Assembly (NCBI GenBank): GCA_964431495.1
Contig: CAYSJU010000007.1
Location: 15,264 to 79,263 of the forward strand
Direction of reading: 5' to 3'
Length of the DNA: 64,000 nt
Origin: CAYSJU01 sp964431495
GTDB lineage: Bacteria > Omnitrophota > Gorgyraeia > Tantalellales > Tantalellaceae
Shown: piece by piece, positions 50,290 through 59,767 of the stretch
Position numbering within the stretch: the stretch's first letter is position 1
Layout: each line of letters begins with the position of its first letter
Position numbers and translations under genes: made by a program
Notes under the pieces: model-generated
The model's database searches: none
Seen by the model: the letters and a program-made list of their open reading frames with translations, nothing else
Told to the model about the DNA's origin: nothing

Positions 50290-53200
50290 ATGATTTCCTT
50301 TAATAAAGCAAAGATGGTCCTGAAGATGATCTCGGTCATGGTGGCCGGGGTTTTTTTATGGCAGCAGATCACTTGGGCGGGGGAGCCGGTCGGATATCAC
50401 GCGAACACGATCACAGATAACGGGCATGTCCCGACAATTCCGGGCACTTCACAGGAAGGCTTCCAAATCCAGAAAAACATGAAGGAGTCTCTTATCACCG
50501 GCAAACAGGAAATCGAGGATTCTATCAAAAGAAGGGATACGGGAAAATGCACCGATAAAGGCATAGCTGTCATAACGACGGATGCTGAAGGTGTGAAACG
50601 CGCTTTTGACAGTAACGGGAAACTTATTTCAATAGAATTAAATGACCGCGAAGAGACAAAACTGACTTTTAAAGATGACGGCATCTCAAAGATAGAGACC
50701 AACGGCGCGATCCTTGAAGATATCTCATTTGACCCCGACGGGAATATCGATTTCGCGAAATTGATAAAAGCAGACGGGTCTGAATATTTTTTCGCTGACA
50801 GCGCCATTACGGCCTTTATCAGCGGCGAGGACGTTGAGTTTGAGATCGATGAAGCCGGAAAAATAACGGAACTGCGCCGTAAAAACACAGGGGAGTCGTT
50901 CAATGCCACGCATTCAACCGATCTTGAAGGTATCGGATCGACGATTTTTACATCTACATTGAACGGGACGAAATATGTTTATAAAAACGGTCTCCTGTCC
51001 AATATTTCTGATACAGCGGGGTTGGAAGTGAATTATGAATACAATGGGACGGAGCGCCCCAAAAAAATTGAAATTTCATATTCAGGCACGGAAAGGGCAG
51101 CATATTCTTACGAATACGCGGAAAACGAAACGGTCATCACGGACGACCTAGGAAACAAGCGGACCTATAACGGCAGGAATGAGATCGTCAGGTCAGAGAC
51201 GCCTTACGGCGAGACATACCTCTATGCTCATGACACCGGTGAAAATGGCGAGCGCGTTACAACCGTAAATTACGCGAGTAAGTACAGAAACGACGGCGTT
51301 CTGATCGAATATTTAAAAGGGAATATAACGAGGATCACGAGGCCTGACGGGTCGTGGATAGATAACGTGGAATTCGATAACGAAACGCGGGAACTAAAGG
51401 GGTTTGTTTTACATAGTGTTAATGGAAAACAAAGTAAGGTGATCATTGAAGGAAAATTCGTTCAATTTGTGATGCCGGATCATACCCGTCTTATATTTCA
51501 TGAAGACCGGCTGGTCGCTTATGCGTGTTCGAACAGGATAGTTTCTTTATATGATATAGAAGGGCTGGACAGCATAACGTTGGAGAGTGATAACCCGTCA
51601 ACGGGGGAAAACGAAGCCGATGAAAGAAGCCCGGTCGACGACTTGTATTACAGGCTCGGCATCTCGCGCGATCTTGACCTGTTAGACGGGGAGGGTGAAC
51701 AGATAGCAGTGGAAAGGGACCTGAAAGGGATAGCAAGAGCGCTTGCGGATGGCCCATCCGGTATAGCAATGGGATTTCTGTTCCATACAATAAAATGGGA
51801 AGTGGAGACAGGGGACCCCCATAAAAGGGGTATCAACTCAGTTTACAGGGAGGTCGACAAAAAAGGCGTCTTCAAATATAAAGACATTCTTTTTAACTCA
51901 ATGTCAAGCTTATTGGGGAGGAGAAACTCGACCGACTTGATCGTAAATACCCGTTTTTCATCGACGAACAGCGCCAATAGTGAAGGTGAAATATACTTCG
52001 ATGTCAGAAAACTTGATGCCGTCTGGGATAAGCCGATGAACCTTACGGTAAGGCCGATAAGGATGGAAATAGCCGTTCCGCAGGGGATGAAAGGTTCCAG
52101 GGAAACGCCCAACACATCAAGGTTATTCGTCGAAGACATTGACGGTAACCGCCAATACGGCCCCTCACTCGCCCTAAGTGGCAACAATGGCGGGTGCCAG
52201 ATGGAGATTATTCCCACCTTTGGAGAAATACCCTCGGGTTTCACTGACGATGGGTTCGACCCCAGTAAGATAATCAAGATTGGCGTCAATATCGCCATTC
52301 ACCCGAGCTCAAAAACCGATTTTGAAGGTCAGATACGGTTAAGTTTTGCGGCGGAACTGTCTTTTTATAGCTCCGGGAAGAAGACGGGAAACATGTCCTC
52401 GTATATGGATTCAAGGCACATAAACGGATATCTCGCGGATAAACACGGGAATCCCGTTAATTTTCGCGGAAGGAAGACTTCCAGCGGTTTTAGGAGGTAC
52501 CTGCAGAAGAGTCGCAGCACCATTTATGGCGATGGATCCATAATGGCGGATATTAACCAGCTTATAGCAGAGATCCCCTCATGCCGGTTGCCTGACGATC
52601 TTGCCGCGTTTTCAGTATATGACAAACACGGAAAAGTTTCCCATATTACCAGGCCGACCGGCATGACGACCTGGTTTGATGAAAACGGCAATACGGATCA
52701 TATCACTCTTGAGAACGGCGATATCTTTGTTGATTACACCTATGACAAAGAAGGGGATCTGACATGCGCGACCATGGTAAACGCGAGGGAAAGACTCGTC
52801 TCTTCCGTCAAAGCCGCTGTAAGCCAGGCAGAGAACAAGATAGAGGATGCGTTACTTCTTCTTGAAGAAGAGAAAAAACTGATGGAAGAAGATTTGATGA
52901 ACAGGGCCAGTGAAGCAAAAGGCGCCTTTTCCGGCACCAGAAGAGAAATCGGGAACCAGCGCTATCAGAGGCTCAAGCACAATACTCTGGGTTTTATATG
53001 GTACCAGACAATAGAGAATCCCGGAGCAGGGGGAGCCATCGCGGAAATCAACCGGCAGGAAGCCGATTTTGACCGTCAGATCGCTGAACAGCTTGCAATG
53101 CTTGAGGCTCAAGTCCGGGCTAAAAAAGAGTTGCTGTGGATCGAAAAGGAAAAAATACTCGAAGAATACGCCCGGCAGGAGAAGGAGATGCTCCTCAGCA

Positions 53201-55839
53201 TAATAAAGAAAGAAGCAATACCGGTAATTCATTATTATTACCGAAAAGCACTCGGCAGGGACGCGGGCCAGGAAGAGATGTTAACGATATTCAGAAGGAT
53301 CGACGCGGATAACGGTTTTGACGGCGCTGCTTTAAAACCCGAGCTGATGTCCTTATCAGAATATCAGGAGAGGATGCGATTCAAGGAAAAGGTGACTGAT
53401 TCGGTAATGACTTTCCTCAAGGAGTACTGCAGTAATCCCGGATCAAGGGAAACGTTTCTTGCGGCGTTGGGTTTATCCGAAGATGAAGCTATAGATACCT
53501 CCGGAAATTTTCTGGGATCGCTTGAAAAATGGCTGGAAGGACAGGATATCCATTTCGGCAGAAGCGCGTTCGGGGCTTTGATGAAGATGCTCGATGATAA
53601 AGGAATAGATGTCCCCCTGGAAGAGATAGCTAAAGAGGCGGTCCTGATAGATATATTTTCAGGCGCCAGTGTTCCACAGGTGGATAAAAGATTAGAGATA
53701 TCAATGTTCGCCATGAGGCGCGTTTTGGCCTTACACGGGCTTGAGGCGGATAACGTCCGCCTGGAATATAACGATATCCTGGAGATAAAAAGTCCTTTTG
53801 TGACCCTTATAAACACCAATCATTACATAACGGTCCTGTCTGTCACCATGGCCGAAGTCACTTACTGGGAGCAGAACCTGGGCGCCGACGGCGGCATAAT
53901 GACGGTCAGCCGCCGAGAGTTCGAGGACAACTGGCATGGCAATGTGATAACAACTGAAGAAATACATGGAGGAAGGATCCTCCGGGAGAGGGAGACGAAA
54001 AAGATCAAGGGCGCGTTTTTCGGGTGTCTTATAGCGGCGGTTGTTTCAGGGATCATTACGGCTCTCGGCGCTGTAGTGACAGTAGCCGTGAACGCGATAG
54101 CCGCGGTCGTAGCAACGCTCGGCACGCTGATCGGCCAGATAACGGTCGGTCTTGTCCAGGCAGTGCTCAACGCGGGAAGCGTTCTATGTTTTGCCGGTAA
54201 AGTGGTCATGGGCGCGTTAGGGATCAATGGGATGGCTTCTGCCGCGATGTCGGGTTTTTCTCTGGACACACTGGTCCACGGCGCAGCTACGGCGCTGATA
54301 AACATAGGCGTGAACTACGGAGCGAGCGTGGGACTGGAAGCCCTCGGGGTGGATCCGGTAGTTTCCGGCATCGTGTCAAGCATGGTCACCGGCGGTGTCC
54401 ATGGTTTTCTCTCCGATGGCAGTCTTACCGGGATTTTTAAGTCGGCAGTACGGTTCGGTGTCTTTACCGGAACGAGCCTGCTGGGCCGGCATTTTGACCT
54501 TGAGCCGGTTATAACGGGGATCATGTCGCTTACAGCTACCACGCTGACAGGCGCGGGCCTTGACCCCGGCATATCATTTGAAGAAGCCTTAAAGGCGATC
54601 AGCGCCAGGGTCGCCGGTGATTTGTCCTATTACGGTGTTCGATCCGCCGGCAACGCGATGGGTATAAATCCTTCGCTTTCCTATCTCGCGGGGATCGGCA
54701 TAGGGAGCAGTCTTCGGGCAGGGCTTGGGACTTTTGGCGCGGGCGGCTTGCCTGAAAAAAAAGGTTTTCTGGGCCGGCTGCTGGAAGGATTATGGCAGGG
54801 GTTAAGGCGGGGCGGCACGAATATCGGTTTAAGCCATCTAAACCGTAATATGCGAATGGACCCTTTAACGTCAAACGCCGTAGGTTTAGCGTTAGGAGGC
54901 GGGATAAACGGTTTGTTTAAAGGAGATCCCGTCCGGGGTGTTGTAGATGCCTATGGTGGCGCCATGTTGAACGCGGCTTCCTTCGGTTTGGCTGGCAGGG
55001 ATCCCATAACCGGGGAGATAATCGCGGCTCATACCGCTGCCGAACAGAATGCCGTCTATATCTCAAGCATAATGGAAATAACGGACAGCCTGAAAAGAAA
55101 GGGTTTGCAGCGGACACTTCGTGATTATTCGGCGGAAATTTTGCGCTATGAAACAGTTGATGCTTTTGCCGGGCCAGGCGGTGTTTATGATATAATAGAA
55201 AAACGAGTATTGAGCCGGAATAAAACCTCGTTCAGGATAAGGTATCGGGGTAAGGGTGTAAGCGAGATCATAGACAGAAGAACCGGTGAGATAATAGGGA
55301 AGTACAGGAAAAATGGCAACGTCATAACACTTGAGACAGGTAAATATAAGGTTGACCCTGAAAACGGAGAAAAAAACTTTACGGCCGGGCGAATAACTCA
55401 GATCAGCGGGAATAATACAGCGGTATATGAGGTCGAGGACGGTAAAGTGAAAAAGATGACTCTGTTGGATGAGAAAAATGACGCGTCCGTGATACTTGAG
55501 GGAATGAACGGCAACGCGATCGATAAAGAAAACTATAAGGTCGTGGGCACGTCAAAGCACAGTGCGTTCGCCTGGTCTAAAGAAGTGGAGGATGGGCAGA
55601 TAATGGAAGGAAGCGATAAAAATTTGTGGGAAGACGATACTCCCGAGGCTAGATATAAGAAAGACTATAAAGAGAATTATGGCAAGGAGATAATAGAAGA
55701 AGGCTGGAAACAATACCGTGAACCCCCTGATGACAATGACGACAATTCACCGCCGTCAAATATAGAGACATTATTGGCCAGGGTCTGGGACCAGATGCGG
55801 GGGTCGCCGTCACGAGTGCTTATACTGCCAAGGATATAG
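50290..55839 (+). CDS. Giant exported protein with YD-like repeats, pseudo-C39 domain and glycine-rich membrane-active region
   Basis: The 1849-residue protein has a signal sequence (MISVMVAGVFLWQQITWAGE). Residues about 60-440 are strand repeats of the type FDPDGNIDFAKLIKADGSEY and YSYEYAENETVITDDLGNK, reminiscent of RHS/YD repeats. Residues about 850-975 form a charged coiled coil; 977-1030 (VIHYYYRKALGRDAGQEEML) resembles DUF4214. Residues about 1100-1225 resemble a C39-type peptidase (VTLINTNHYITVLSV, then SRREFEDNWHGNVI), but no Cys stands at the catalytic position. About 1240-1575 is Gly/Ala-rich and hydrophobic (IAAVVSGIITALGAVVTVAV). The C-terminus (1580-1849) is strand-rich, then acidic. 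Function unknown; a surface or secreted polymorphic-type protein is possible. Confidence 0.8.
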   Translation: MISFNKAKMVLKMISVMVAGVFLWQQITWAGEPVGYHANTITDNGHVPTIPGTSQEGFQIQKNMKESLITGKQEIEDSIKRRDTGKCTDKGIAVITTDAEGVKRAFDSNGKLISIELNDREETKLTFKDDGISKIETNGAILEDISFDPDGNIDFAKLIKADGSEYFFADSAITAFISGEDVEFEIDEAGKITELRRKNTGESFNATHSTDLEGIGSTIFTSTLNGTKYVYKNGLLSNISDTAGLEVNYEYNGTERPKKIEISYSGTERAAYSYEYAENETVITDDLGNKRTYNGRNEIVRSETPYGETYLYAHDTGENGERVTTVNYASKYRNDGVLIEYLKGNITRITRPDGSWIDNVEFDNETRELKGFVLHSVNGKQSKVIIEGKFVQFVMPDHTRLIFHEDRLVAYACSNRIVSLYDIEGLDSITLESDNPSTGENEADERSPVDDLYYRLGISRDLDLLDGEGEQIAVERDLKGIARALADGPSGIAMGFLFHTIKWEVETGDPHKRGINSVYREVDKKGVFKYKDILFNSMSSLLGRRNSTDLIVNTRFSSTNSANSEGEIYFDVRKLDAVWDKPMNLTVRPIRMEIAVPQGMKGSRETPNTSRLFVEDIDGNRQYGPSLALSGNNGGCQMEIIPTFGEIPSGFTDDGFDPSKIIKIGVNIAIHPSSKTDFEGQIRLSFAAELSFYSSGKKTGNMSSYMDSRHINGYLADKHGNPVNFRGRKTSSGFRRYLQKSRSTIYGDGSIMADINQLIAEIPSCRLPDDLAAFSVYDKHGKVSHITRPTGMTTWFDENGNTDHITLENGDIFVDYTYDKEGDLTCATMVNARERLVSSVKAAVSQAENKIEDALLLLEEEKKLMEEDLMNRASEAKGAFSGTRREIGNQRYQRLKHNTLGFIWYQTIENPGAGGAIAEINRQEADFDRQIAEQLAMLEAQVRAKKELLWIEKEKILEEYARQEKEMLLSIIKKEAIPVIHYYYRKALGRDAGQEEMLTIFRRIDADNGFDGAALKPELMSLSEYQERMRFKEKVTDSVMTFLKEYCSNPGSRETFLAALGLSEDEAIDTSGNFLGSLEKWLEGQDIHFGRSAFGALMKMLDDKGIDVPLEEIAKEAVLIDIFSGASVPQVDKRLEISMFAMRRVLALHGLEADNVRLEYNDILEIKSPFVTLINTNHYITVLSVTMAEVTYWEQNLGADGGIMTVSRREFEDNWHGNVITTEEIHGGRILRERETKKIKGAFFGCLIAAVVSGIITALGAVVTVAVNAIAAVVATLGTLIGQITVGLVQAVLNAGSVLCFAGKVVMGALGINGMASAAMSGFSLDTLVHGAATALINIGVNYGASVGLEALGVDPVVSGIVSSMVTGGVHGFLSDGSLTGIFKSAVRFGVFTGTSLLGRHFDLEPVITGIMSLTATTLTGAGLDPGISFEEALKAISARVAGDLSYYGVRSAGNAMGINPSLSYLAGIGIGSSLRAGLGTFGAGGLPEKKGFLGRLLEGLWQGLRRGGTNIGLSHLNRNMRMDPLTSNAVGLALGGGINGLFKGDPVRGVVDAYGGAMLNAASFGLAGRDPITGEIIAAHTAAEQNAVYISSIMEITDSLKRKGLQRTLRDYSAEILRYETVDAFAGPGGVYDIIEKRVLSRNKTSFRIRYRGKGVSEIIDRRTGEIIGKYRKNGNVITLETGKYKVDPENGEKNFTAGRITQISGNNTAVYEVEDGKVKKMTLLDEKNDASVILEGMNGNAIDKENYKVVGTSKHSAFAWSKEVEDGQIMEGSDKNLWEDDTPEARYKKDYKENYGKEIIEEGWKQYREPPDDNDDNSPPSNIETLLARVWDQMRGSPSRVLILPRI

Positions 55840-55845
55840 TGAATT

Positions 55846-56538
55846 ATGAACATTTTTAAAAGATTGATCATTATATTCATCTGTTTTGCGTTTGCGGCAT
55901 TATTGCTCAAAGGCGGACATTTTGTATTTAAAAAATATGTCTTTGATATAGAAGAACCATATTATGCTAAAGTGGTTGAAGTTAAAGGACACATTCTTCG
56001 TTTTGATAATAACGAAATAGCATTACTCGCAGGAGTAGAAATACCTTGGGGGAAAGGTACAATTAATCATATCCCCAAATTATTAGAGACTTCGGAACGC
56101 ATTTTGCTTGATAAAAAAGTTAAAGTCGAAATTGTTGAACGACCAAGAACAGGGGCGTATCATAAACACGATTTGGTGAGGATATACCTTGAAGACGGGA
56201 CCTGTGTTAATGATTATCTCCTGGAAAATGGCCTGGCTTTTTTCAGCCATGGATACTACAGAGGAAAGGACCGGGCTTTTGAATTAGAGGCAAAAGCGAA
56301 AAAAGAGAAAAAAGGCATCTGGGCGAATAAAGACAAATTAACCTTACTGTATGTCGGGAGCAAGCATTGGGAGGGGGTCCATTACCCCGAATGTCCCGAA
56401 GCCAAAAAAATAAAACCAGAAGACAGAATAGAGTATTATAACAGGTTGCCAAAAGTCCATTGGTATAGAGATGGGTATCCGGAAGGCTGCCCATACTGCG
56501 ATGAAATAAGGAAAACAAAGCCGGAACACCTTAGATAA
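55846..56538 (+). CDS. Membrane-anchored SNase-like protein with Ada-type metal-binding tail
   Basis: The 230-residue product starts with a membrane helix (LIIIFICFAFAALLLKGGHF) and a staphylococcal-nuclease-like OB fold (residues about 40-165): VVEVKGHILRFDNNEIALLAGVEIP, VKVEIVERPRTGAYHKHDLVRIYLEDGT and ENGLAFFSHGYYRG (quoted in short parts). The C-terminal VHYPECPEAKKIKPEDRIEY plus CPYC resembles the Ada-type zinc site found after such nucleases. The first catalytic Arg (usual R..G.D.PE) is not seen in LLAGVEIPW, so nuclease activity is uncertain. The gene starts 6 bases after the giant gene and is probably co-transcribed with it. Confidence 0.82.
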   Translation: MNIFKRLIIIFICFAFAALLLKGGHFVFKKYVFDIEEPYYAKVVEVKGHILRFDNNEIALLAGVEIPWGKGTINHIPKLLETSERILLDKKVKVEIVERPRTGAYHKHDLVRIYLEDGTCVNDYLLENGLAFFSHGYYRGKDRAFELEAKAKKEKKGIWANKDKLTLLYVGSKHWEGVHYPECPEAKKIKPEDRIEYYNRLPKVHWYRDGYPEGCPYCDEIRKTKPEHLR

Positions 56539-56549
56539 TTTTCTTAATT

Positions 56550-56599
56550 CCCGGGGACACAACACTCAATTATTTAAAATTAAGTATTGTGTCCCCGGA
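56550..56599. repeat. REP-like inverted repeat of GGGGACACAATAC type
   Basis: CCGGGGACACAACACTCAATT (first part of the arm) and AATTAAGTATTGTGTCCCCG form long, imperfect inverted arms around a short A/T loop. The sequence resembles, but is distinct from, the GGGACAGCGACC family. It lies between the SNase-like gene and the next gene. Confidence 0.75.
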
Positions 56600-56646
56600 A
56601 CAGGACAAGTAAACTATTATTATACATTCAAGGAAGGGGATAAAAC

Positions 56647-57081
56647 ATGAAGAAGTGTCCTTATTGCGCGGAAGAGATACAGGATGACGCCATCAAGTGT
56701 AAGTTTTGCGGGGAGATGCTTGTAAGATCAAAAGGGGATGCGAACATGCTGGTGATGTGGTGCCACCTGGGTGTTTTTGCCGGGTTCATTGTCCCTTTCG
56801 GTAATTTTCTTGCTCCCTTGATAATATGGCTTGTAAAAAAGGACGAATATCCTCTGGTTGACGACCAGGGCAGGGAATCGATGAACTTCCAGGTCAGCCT
56901 TTTTATATACAGCATGATCAGCCTTATCCTTACGTTCGTATTCATAGGTTTCATTTTATTGATCGCCGTAGCGATCTTTGGTTTGGTCCAGGTGGTTATA
57001 GCGGGAGTCAGTGCTGGTAAAGGCATAAGGTACAGGTATCCTTTATGTGTCAGGATAATCCCGGAGCCTGAGAAAGGATAA
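56647..57081 (+). CDS. Zinc-ribbon plus DUF4870 membrane protein
   Basis: The 144-residue protein begins with a zinc ribbon (CPYCAEEIQDDAIKCKFCGE; two CxxC pairs) followed by three membrane segments with the DUF4870 pattern: MWCHLGVFAGFIVPFGNFLAPLI, KKDEYPLVDDQGRESMNFQ and a long hydrophobic stretch. Proteins of this type are common and uncharacterised. AAGGAAGGGG precedes the ATG. A small exported gene follows after three bases. Confidence 0.85.
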   Translation: MKKCPYCAEEIQDDAIKCKFCGEMLVRSKGDANMLVMWCHLGVFAGFIVPFGNFLAPLIIWLVKKDEYPLVDDQGRESMNFQVSLFIYSMISLILTFVFIGFILLIAVAIFGLVQVVIAGVSAGKGIRYRYPLCVRIIPEPEKG

Positions 57082-57084
57082 TAT

Positions 57085-57453
57085 ATGGGAAAGATCATAA
57101 TAGTTTTATTGCTGGGAATATCGCTTGTCATCGGAGGGCATGTCGTTTCAGCAGAGGACGGCAGTGAACAGGGAAGACTTGACGCTGAAAGAGATGTTAA
57201 TAGCGGTGTATTCAAGATATACGCCACAGGAAGGCCCGCGCCGTACAGGAAATATTATGATGAGATCATGTTGAATGATTATGGCGTGGAAATGGTCAGA
57301 AAAGACAGAGTGGATTCGCGAGAAGAAAAAGCATATATGAGTGCATACAATAATGTTTCCGTGAAAGCCGTTATAGACAAGCACGGAGGGGATATTTTCG
57401 CGAATGCCGGCGGCGAGGCAATGAAGCGATATAGAGAAGAAGCAAAGAAGTAG
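57085..57453 (+). CDS. Small exported protein of unknown function
   Basis: The 122-residue product has a signal sequence (IIIVLLLGISLVIGGHVVSA) followed by EDGSEQGRLDAERDVNSG and a charged soluble part with YMSAYNNVSVKAVIDKHGG. I do not recognise a family. It follows the DUF4870 gene by 3 bases and is likely in the same operon. Confidence 0.75.
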   Translation: MGKIIIVLLLGISLVIGGHVVSAEDGSEQGRLDAERDVNSGVFKIYATGRPAPYRKYYDEIMLNDYGVEMVRKDRVDSREEKAYMSAYNNVSVKAVIDKHGGDIFANAGGEAMKRYREEAKK

Positions 57454-57572
57454 ACAGGGAAAGGATCCTCCCACAAATTTACCGGCCCATATTTGTATTT
57501 CAGGAAAATATGGTATACTATTTTTACTATAGATCTTAATTTCAGGTACACGGAGATAAGGGAGGGGAAGCC

Positions 57573-57941
57573 GTGGAAAAGCGAATTTTAGTGATAGATG
57601 ACGAAAAAGAAGTGTGTAAACTTCTGGAGGATTTTCTGACAAAGGAAGGCTTCCACGTAACAACGGCATTTTCAGCCAGGGAAGGCCTGGAAAAACTCCG
57701 GCAGGAAAAGATAGAGGTCATTCTGTTAGATATCAGGATGCCTGAGATGAACGGAATAGAGGCGATAAAGCGTATCAGGGAGATCAACAAGACCGTCGGT
57801 ATAATAATGACCACCGCGGTCATGGACCAGAAAGTAGCCGAGGAAGCCATGAAGTTAGGGGCCTCAGAGTACATAGTAAAACCGTTTGATCTGAACTATT
57901 TGAAAAATAGTTTGCTGGTAAAGATCGCGATGCTGGAATAA
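57573..57941 (+). CDS. Single-domain response regulator (CheY-like)
   Basis: The 122-residue receiver domain has the acidic pocket Asp9-Asp10, the phosphorylation site Asp53 (LLDIRMPEMNG), Thr80/Thr81 and Lys103 (IVKPFD). There is no output domain. The start is GTG with GGGAGGGGAAG upstream. No histidine kinase gene adjoins it. A possible TATACT -10 element lies near 57512, but no convincing -35 is seen. Confidence 0.93.
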   Translation: MEKRILVIDDEKEVCKLLEDFLTKEGFHVTTAFSAREGLEKLRQEKIEVILLDIRMPEMNGIEAIKRIREINKTVGIIMTTAVMDQKVAEEAMKLGASEYIVKPFDLNYLKNSLLVKIAMLE

Positions 57942-57986
57942 CCGGCGCTTTCCTCGTAACCCATTAATTCTTCTCAGTGATCACTC

Positions 57987-58439
57987 ATGGTCGAACACGA
58001 ATTTTACATGAAACAGGCCCTTGCCGAGGCGCGCAAGGCGTTTGATGAAAATGAAGTCCCGGTAGGAGCTGTAATAGTCCATAATAATGAGATCATCGGC
58101 AAGGGACATAACCAGATAAAGACCCTTAAGGATCCTACCGCGCACGCCGAGATGATAGTCATCACCCAGGCCTCATCCCACCTGAAAAATGAGAGATTGA
58201 GCGACTGTATCCTTTATGTTACGATTGAACCCTGTTCGATGTGTTTAGGCGCGTCGATACTGGCGCGGCTTAAGACAGTAGTTTTTGGCGCGTGGGACCC
58301 CAAAACAGGGGCCTGTGGTTCGGTGATAGACCTTACAAAACCGGGCCTGTTTAACCATACGATCGATATTATAAGCGGCATCCTGGAGCCGGAATGCCGG
58401 ACGGCCGTGCAGGAATTCTTCCTGGCCAAACGAGGATAG
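57987..58439 (+). CDS. tadA: tRNA(adenine-34) deaminase TadA
   Basis: TadA converts A34 of tRNA-Arg to inosine. The 150-residue protein has the zinc deaminase motif H53-A-E55 (TAHAEM) and P-C83-x2-C86 (EPCSMCLGA), with GAVIVHNNEIIG and ARLKTVVFGAWDPKTGACGS typical of TadA rather than cytidine deaminase. The ribosome-binding site is weak, but the start fits the family. It stands alone on the plus strand before a 173-base gap. Confidence 0.93.
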   Translation: MVEHEFYMKQALAEARKAFDENEVPVGAVIVHNNEIIGKGHNQIKTLKDPTAHAEMIVITQASSHLKNERLSDCILYVTIEPCSMCLGASILARLKTVVFGAWDPKTGACGSVIDLTKPGLFNHTIDIISGILEPECRTAVQEFFLAKRG

Positions 58440-58612
58440 CGCGGCCGGCTTGCTAAACCTCACCAAAGACGTCCCAATTTGTATCTATTTGTACCAGTCT
58501 TGTCTATAGTAACTTTTGATCCCAAGTTATATATATCTTTAATTTAGAATTTTATCATTGTATAATAATTACTCCAATTCAGTATAGATCCATAAAAATA
58601 GAGGAGTATAAA

Positions 58613-59761
58613 ATGATATCTAAAATTAGAGTTGCGATCATCGGAGTCGGCAATTGCGCTTCTTCGCTGGTCCAGGGGGTGGAATACTATAAGAATGCAA
58701 AGGATAAAGATTTTATACCGGGACTGATGCACGTTAACCTGGGCGGTTATCACATAAAAGATATAGAGTTTTCAGCTGCTATTGATATTGATAAAAATAA
58801 GGTAGGCAAAGATCTAAGCGAAGCTATTTATGCGAAACCTAACAATACTGCTGTTTTCGCCAAAGTTCCCCGTCTTGGAGTTAAGGTCCACCGTGGGATG
58901 ACCCATGATGGGCTTGGCAAGTATGTATCGAAGATAATTAAGAAAGCCCCGGGGAAAACCGATGATGTAGAAGGCCTTCTGAGAAAAACAAAGACCGATG
59001 TGGTTATTAATTATTTGCCCGTGGGTTCCGAAGAAGCTACAAAATGGTATGTCGAACAGGTATTAAATGCAGGATGTGCTTTTATAAACTGTATTCCTGT
59101 TTTTATTGCAAGAGAAGGATACTGGCAGGCGCGCTTCAAGAGAAAAGGCCTGCCGGTCATAGGTGACGACATAAAGTCACAGGTAGGGGCAACGATCCTC
59201 CACAGGATCCTGACAAATTTATTCTTGGATAGAGGCATGCCCGTAGACCACACCTACCAGCTTAACACCGGAGGCAATACGGATTTTCTTAACATGAAAG
59301 AAGAAGAGCGCCTTACCTCAAAAAAGATATCAAAAACAAATGCAGTTATCTCTCAGATACAGAATAGGGGCATGGCTATAGATGAAGATGATGTTCATAT
59401 CGGGCCGAGCGACTATGTACCGTGGCAGAAAGATAATAAGCTTTGTTTCTTGCGCATAGAAAGTAGACATTTCGGAGATCTTCCCATGAATTTAGAATGC
59501 AGGCTTTCGGTGGAAGACTCACCCAATTCCGCTGGAGTCGTTATAGACGCGGTCCGCTGCGCGAAAATTGCACTGGATAACGGAATTGCGGGCGCACTTT
59601 TAGGCCCCAGCGCATATTTTGAAAAGTCACCCCCCGTCCAGTATGATGACAATACAGCCCGCGAGATGGTAGAGGATTTTATCGCGACTTACGGCAAAGG
59701 GAAGAAGAAAAGGGCTAAGACAAAAAGAGTTAAGGGTAAAAGGAAAGGGACTAAGGGGTAA
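58613..59761 (+). CDS. ino1: Myo-inositol-1-phosphate synthase
   Basis: The enzyme turns glucose-6-phosphate into inositol-3-phosphate (1L-myo-inositol 1-phosphate) using NAD. The 382-residue protein begins IRVAIIGVGNCASSLVQGVE, the NAD site; VVINYLPVGSEEATKWYVEQ, GDDIKSQVGATILHR and YQLNTGGNTDFLNM are family motifs of the archaeal/actinobacterial branch. The C-terminus is a Lys/Arg-rich tail (about 25 residues). A TATAAT lies at about 58560 with a weak -35 upstream. It starts an operon of lipid genes, so its product most likely feeds an inositol phospholipid. Confidence 0.95.
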   Translation: MISKIRVAIIGVGNCASSLVQGVEYYKNAKDKDFIPGLMHVNLGGYHIKDIEFSAAIDIDKNKVGKDLSEAIYAKPNNTAVFAKVPRLGVKVHRGMTHDGLGKYVSKIIKKAPGKTDDVEGLLRKTKTDVVINYLPVGSEEATKWYVEQVLNAGCAFINCIPVFIAREGYWQARFKRKGLPVIGDDIKSQVGATILHRILTNLFLDRGMPVDHTYQLNTGGNTDFLNMKEEERLTSKKISKTNAVISQIQNRGMAIDEDDVHIGPSDYVPWQKDNKLCFLRIESRHFGDLPMNLECRLSVEDSPNSAGVVIDAVRCAKIALDNGIAGALLGPSAYFEKSPPVQYDDNTAREMVEDFIATYGKGKKKRAKTKRVKGKRKGTKG

Positions 59762-59767
59762 TTTGAA

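Noticed and set aside
50290..56538. Classical toxin-immunity pair
   Set aside because: The downstream protein has a nuclease-like fold and a membrane anchor, not an immunity family, and no toxin domain is recognised at the giant's C-terminus.
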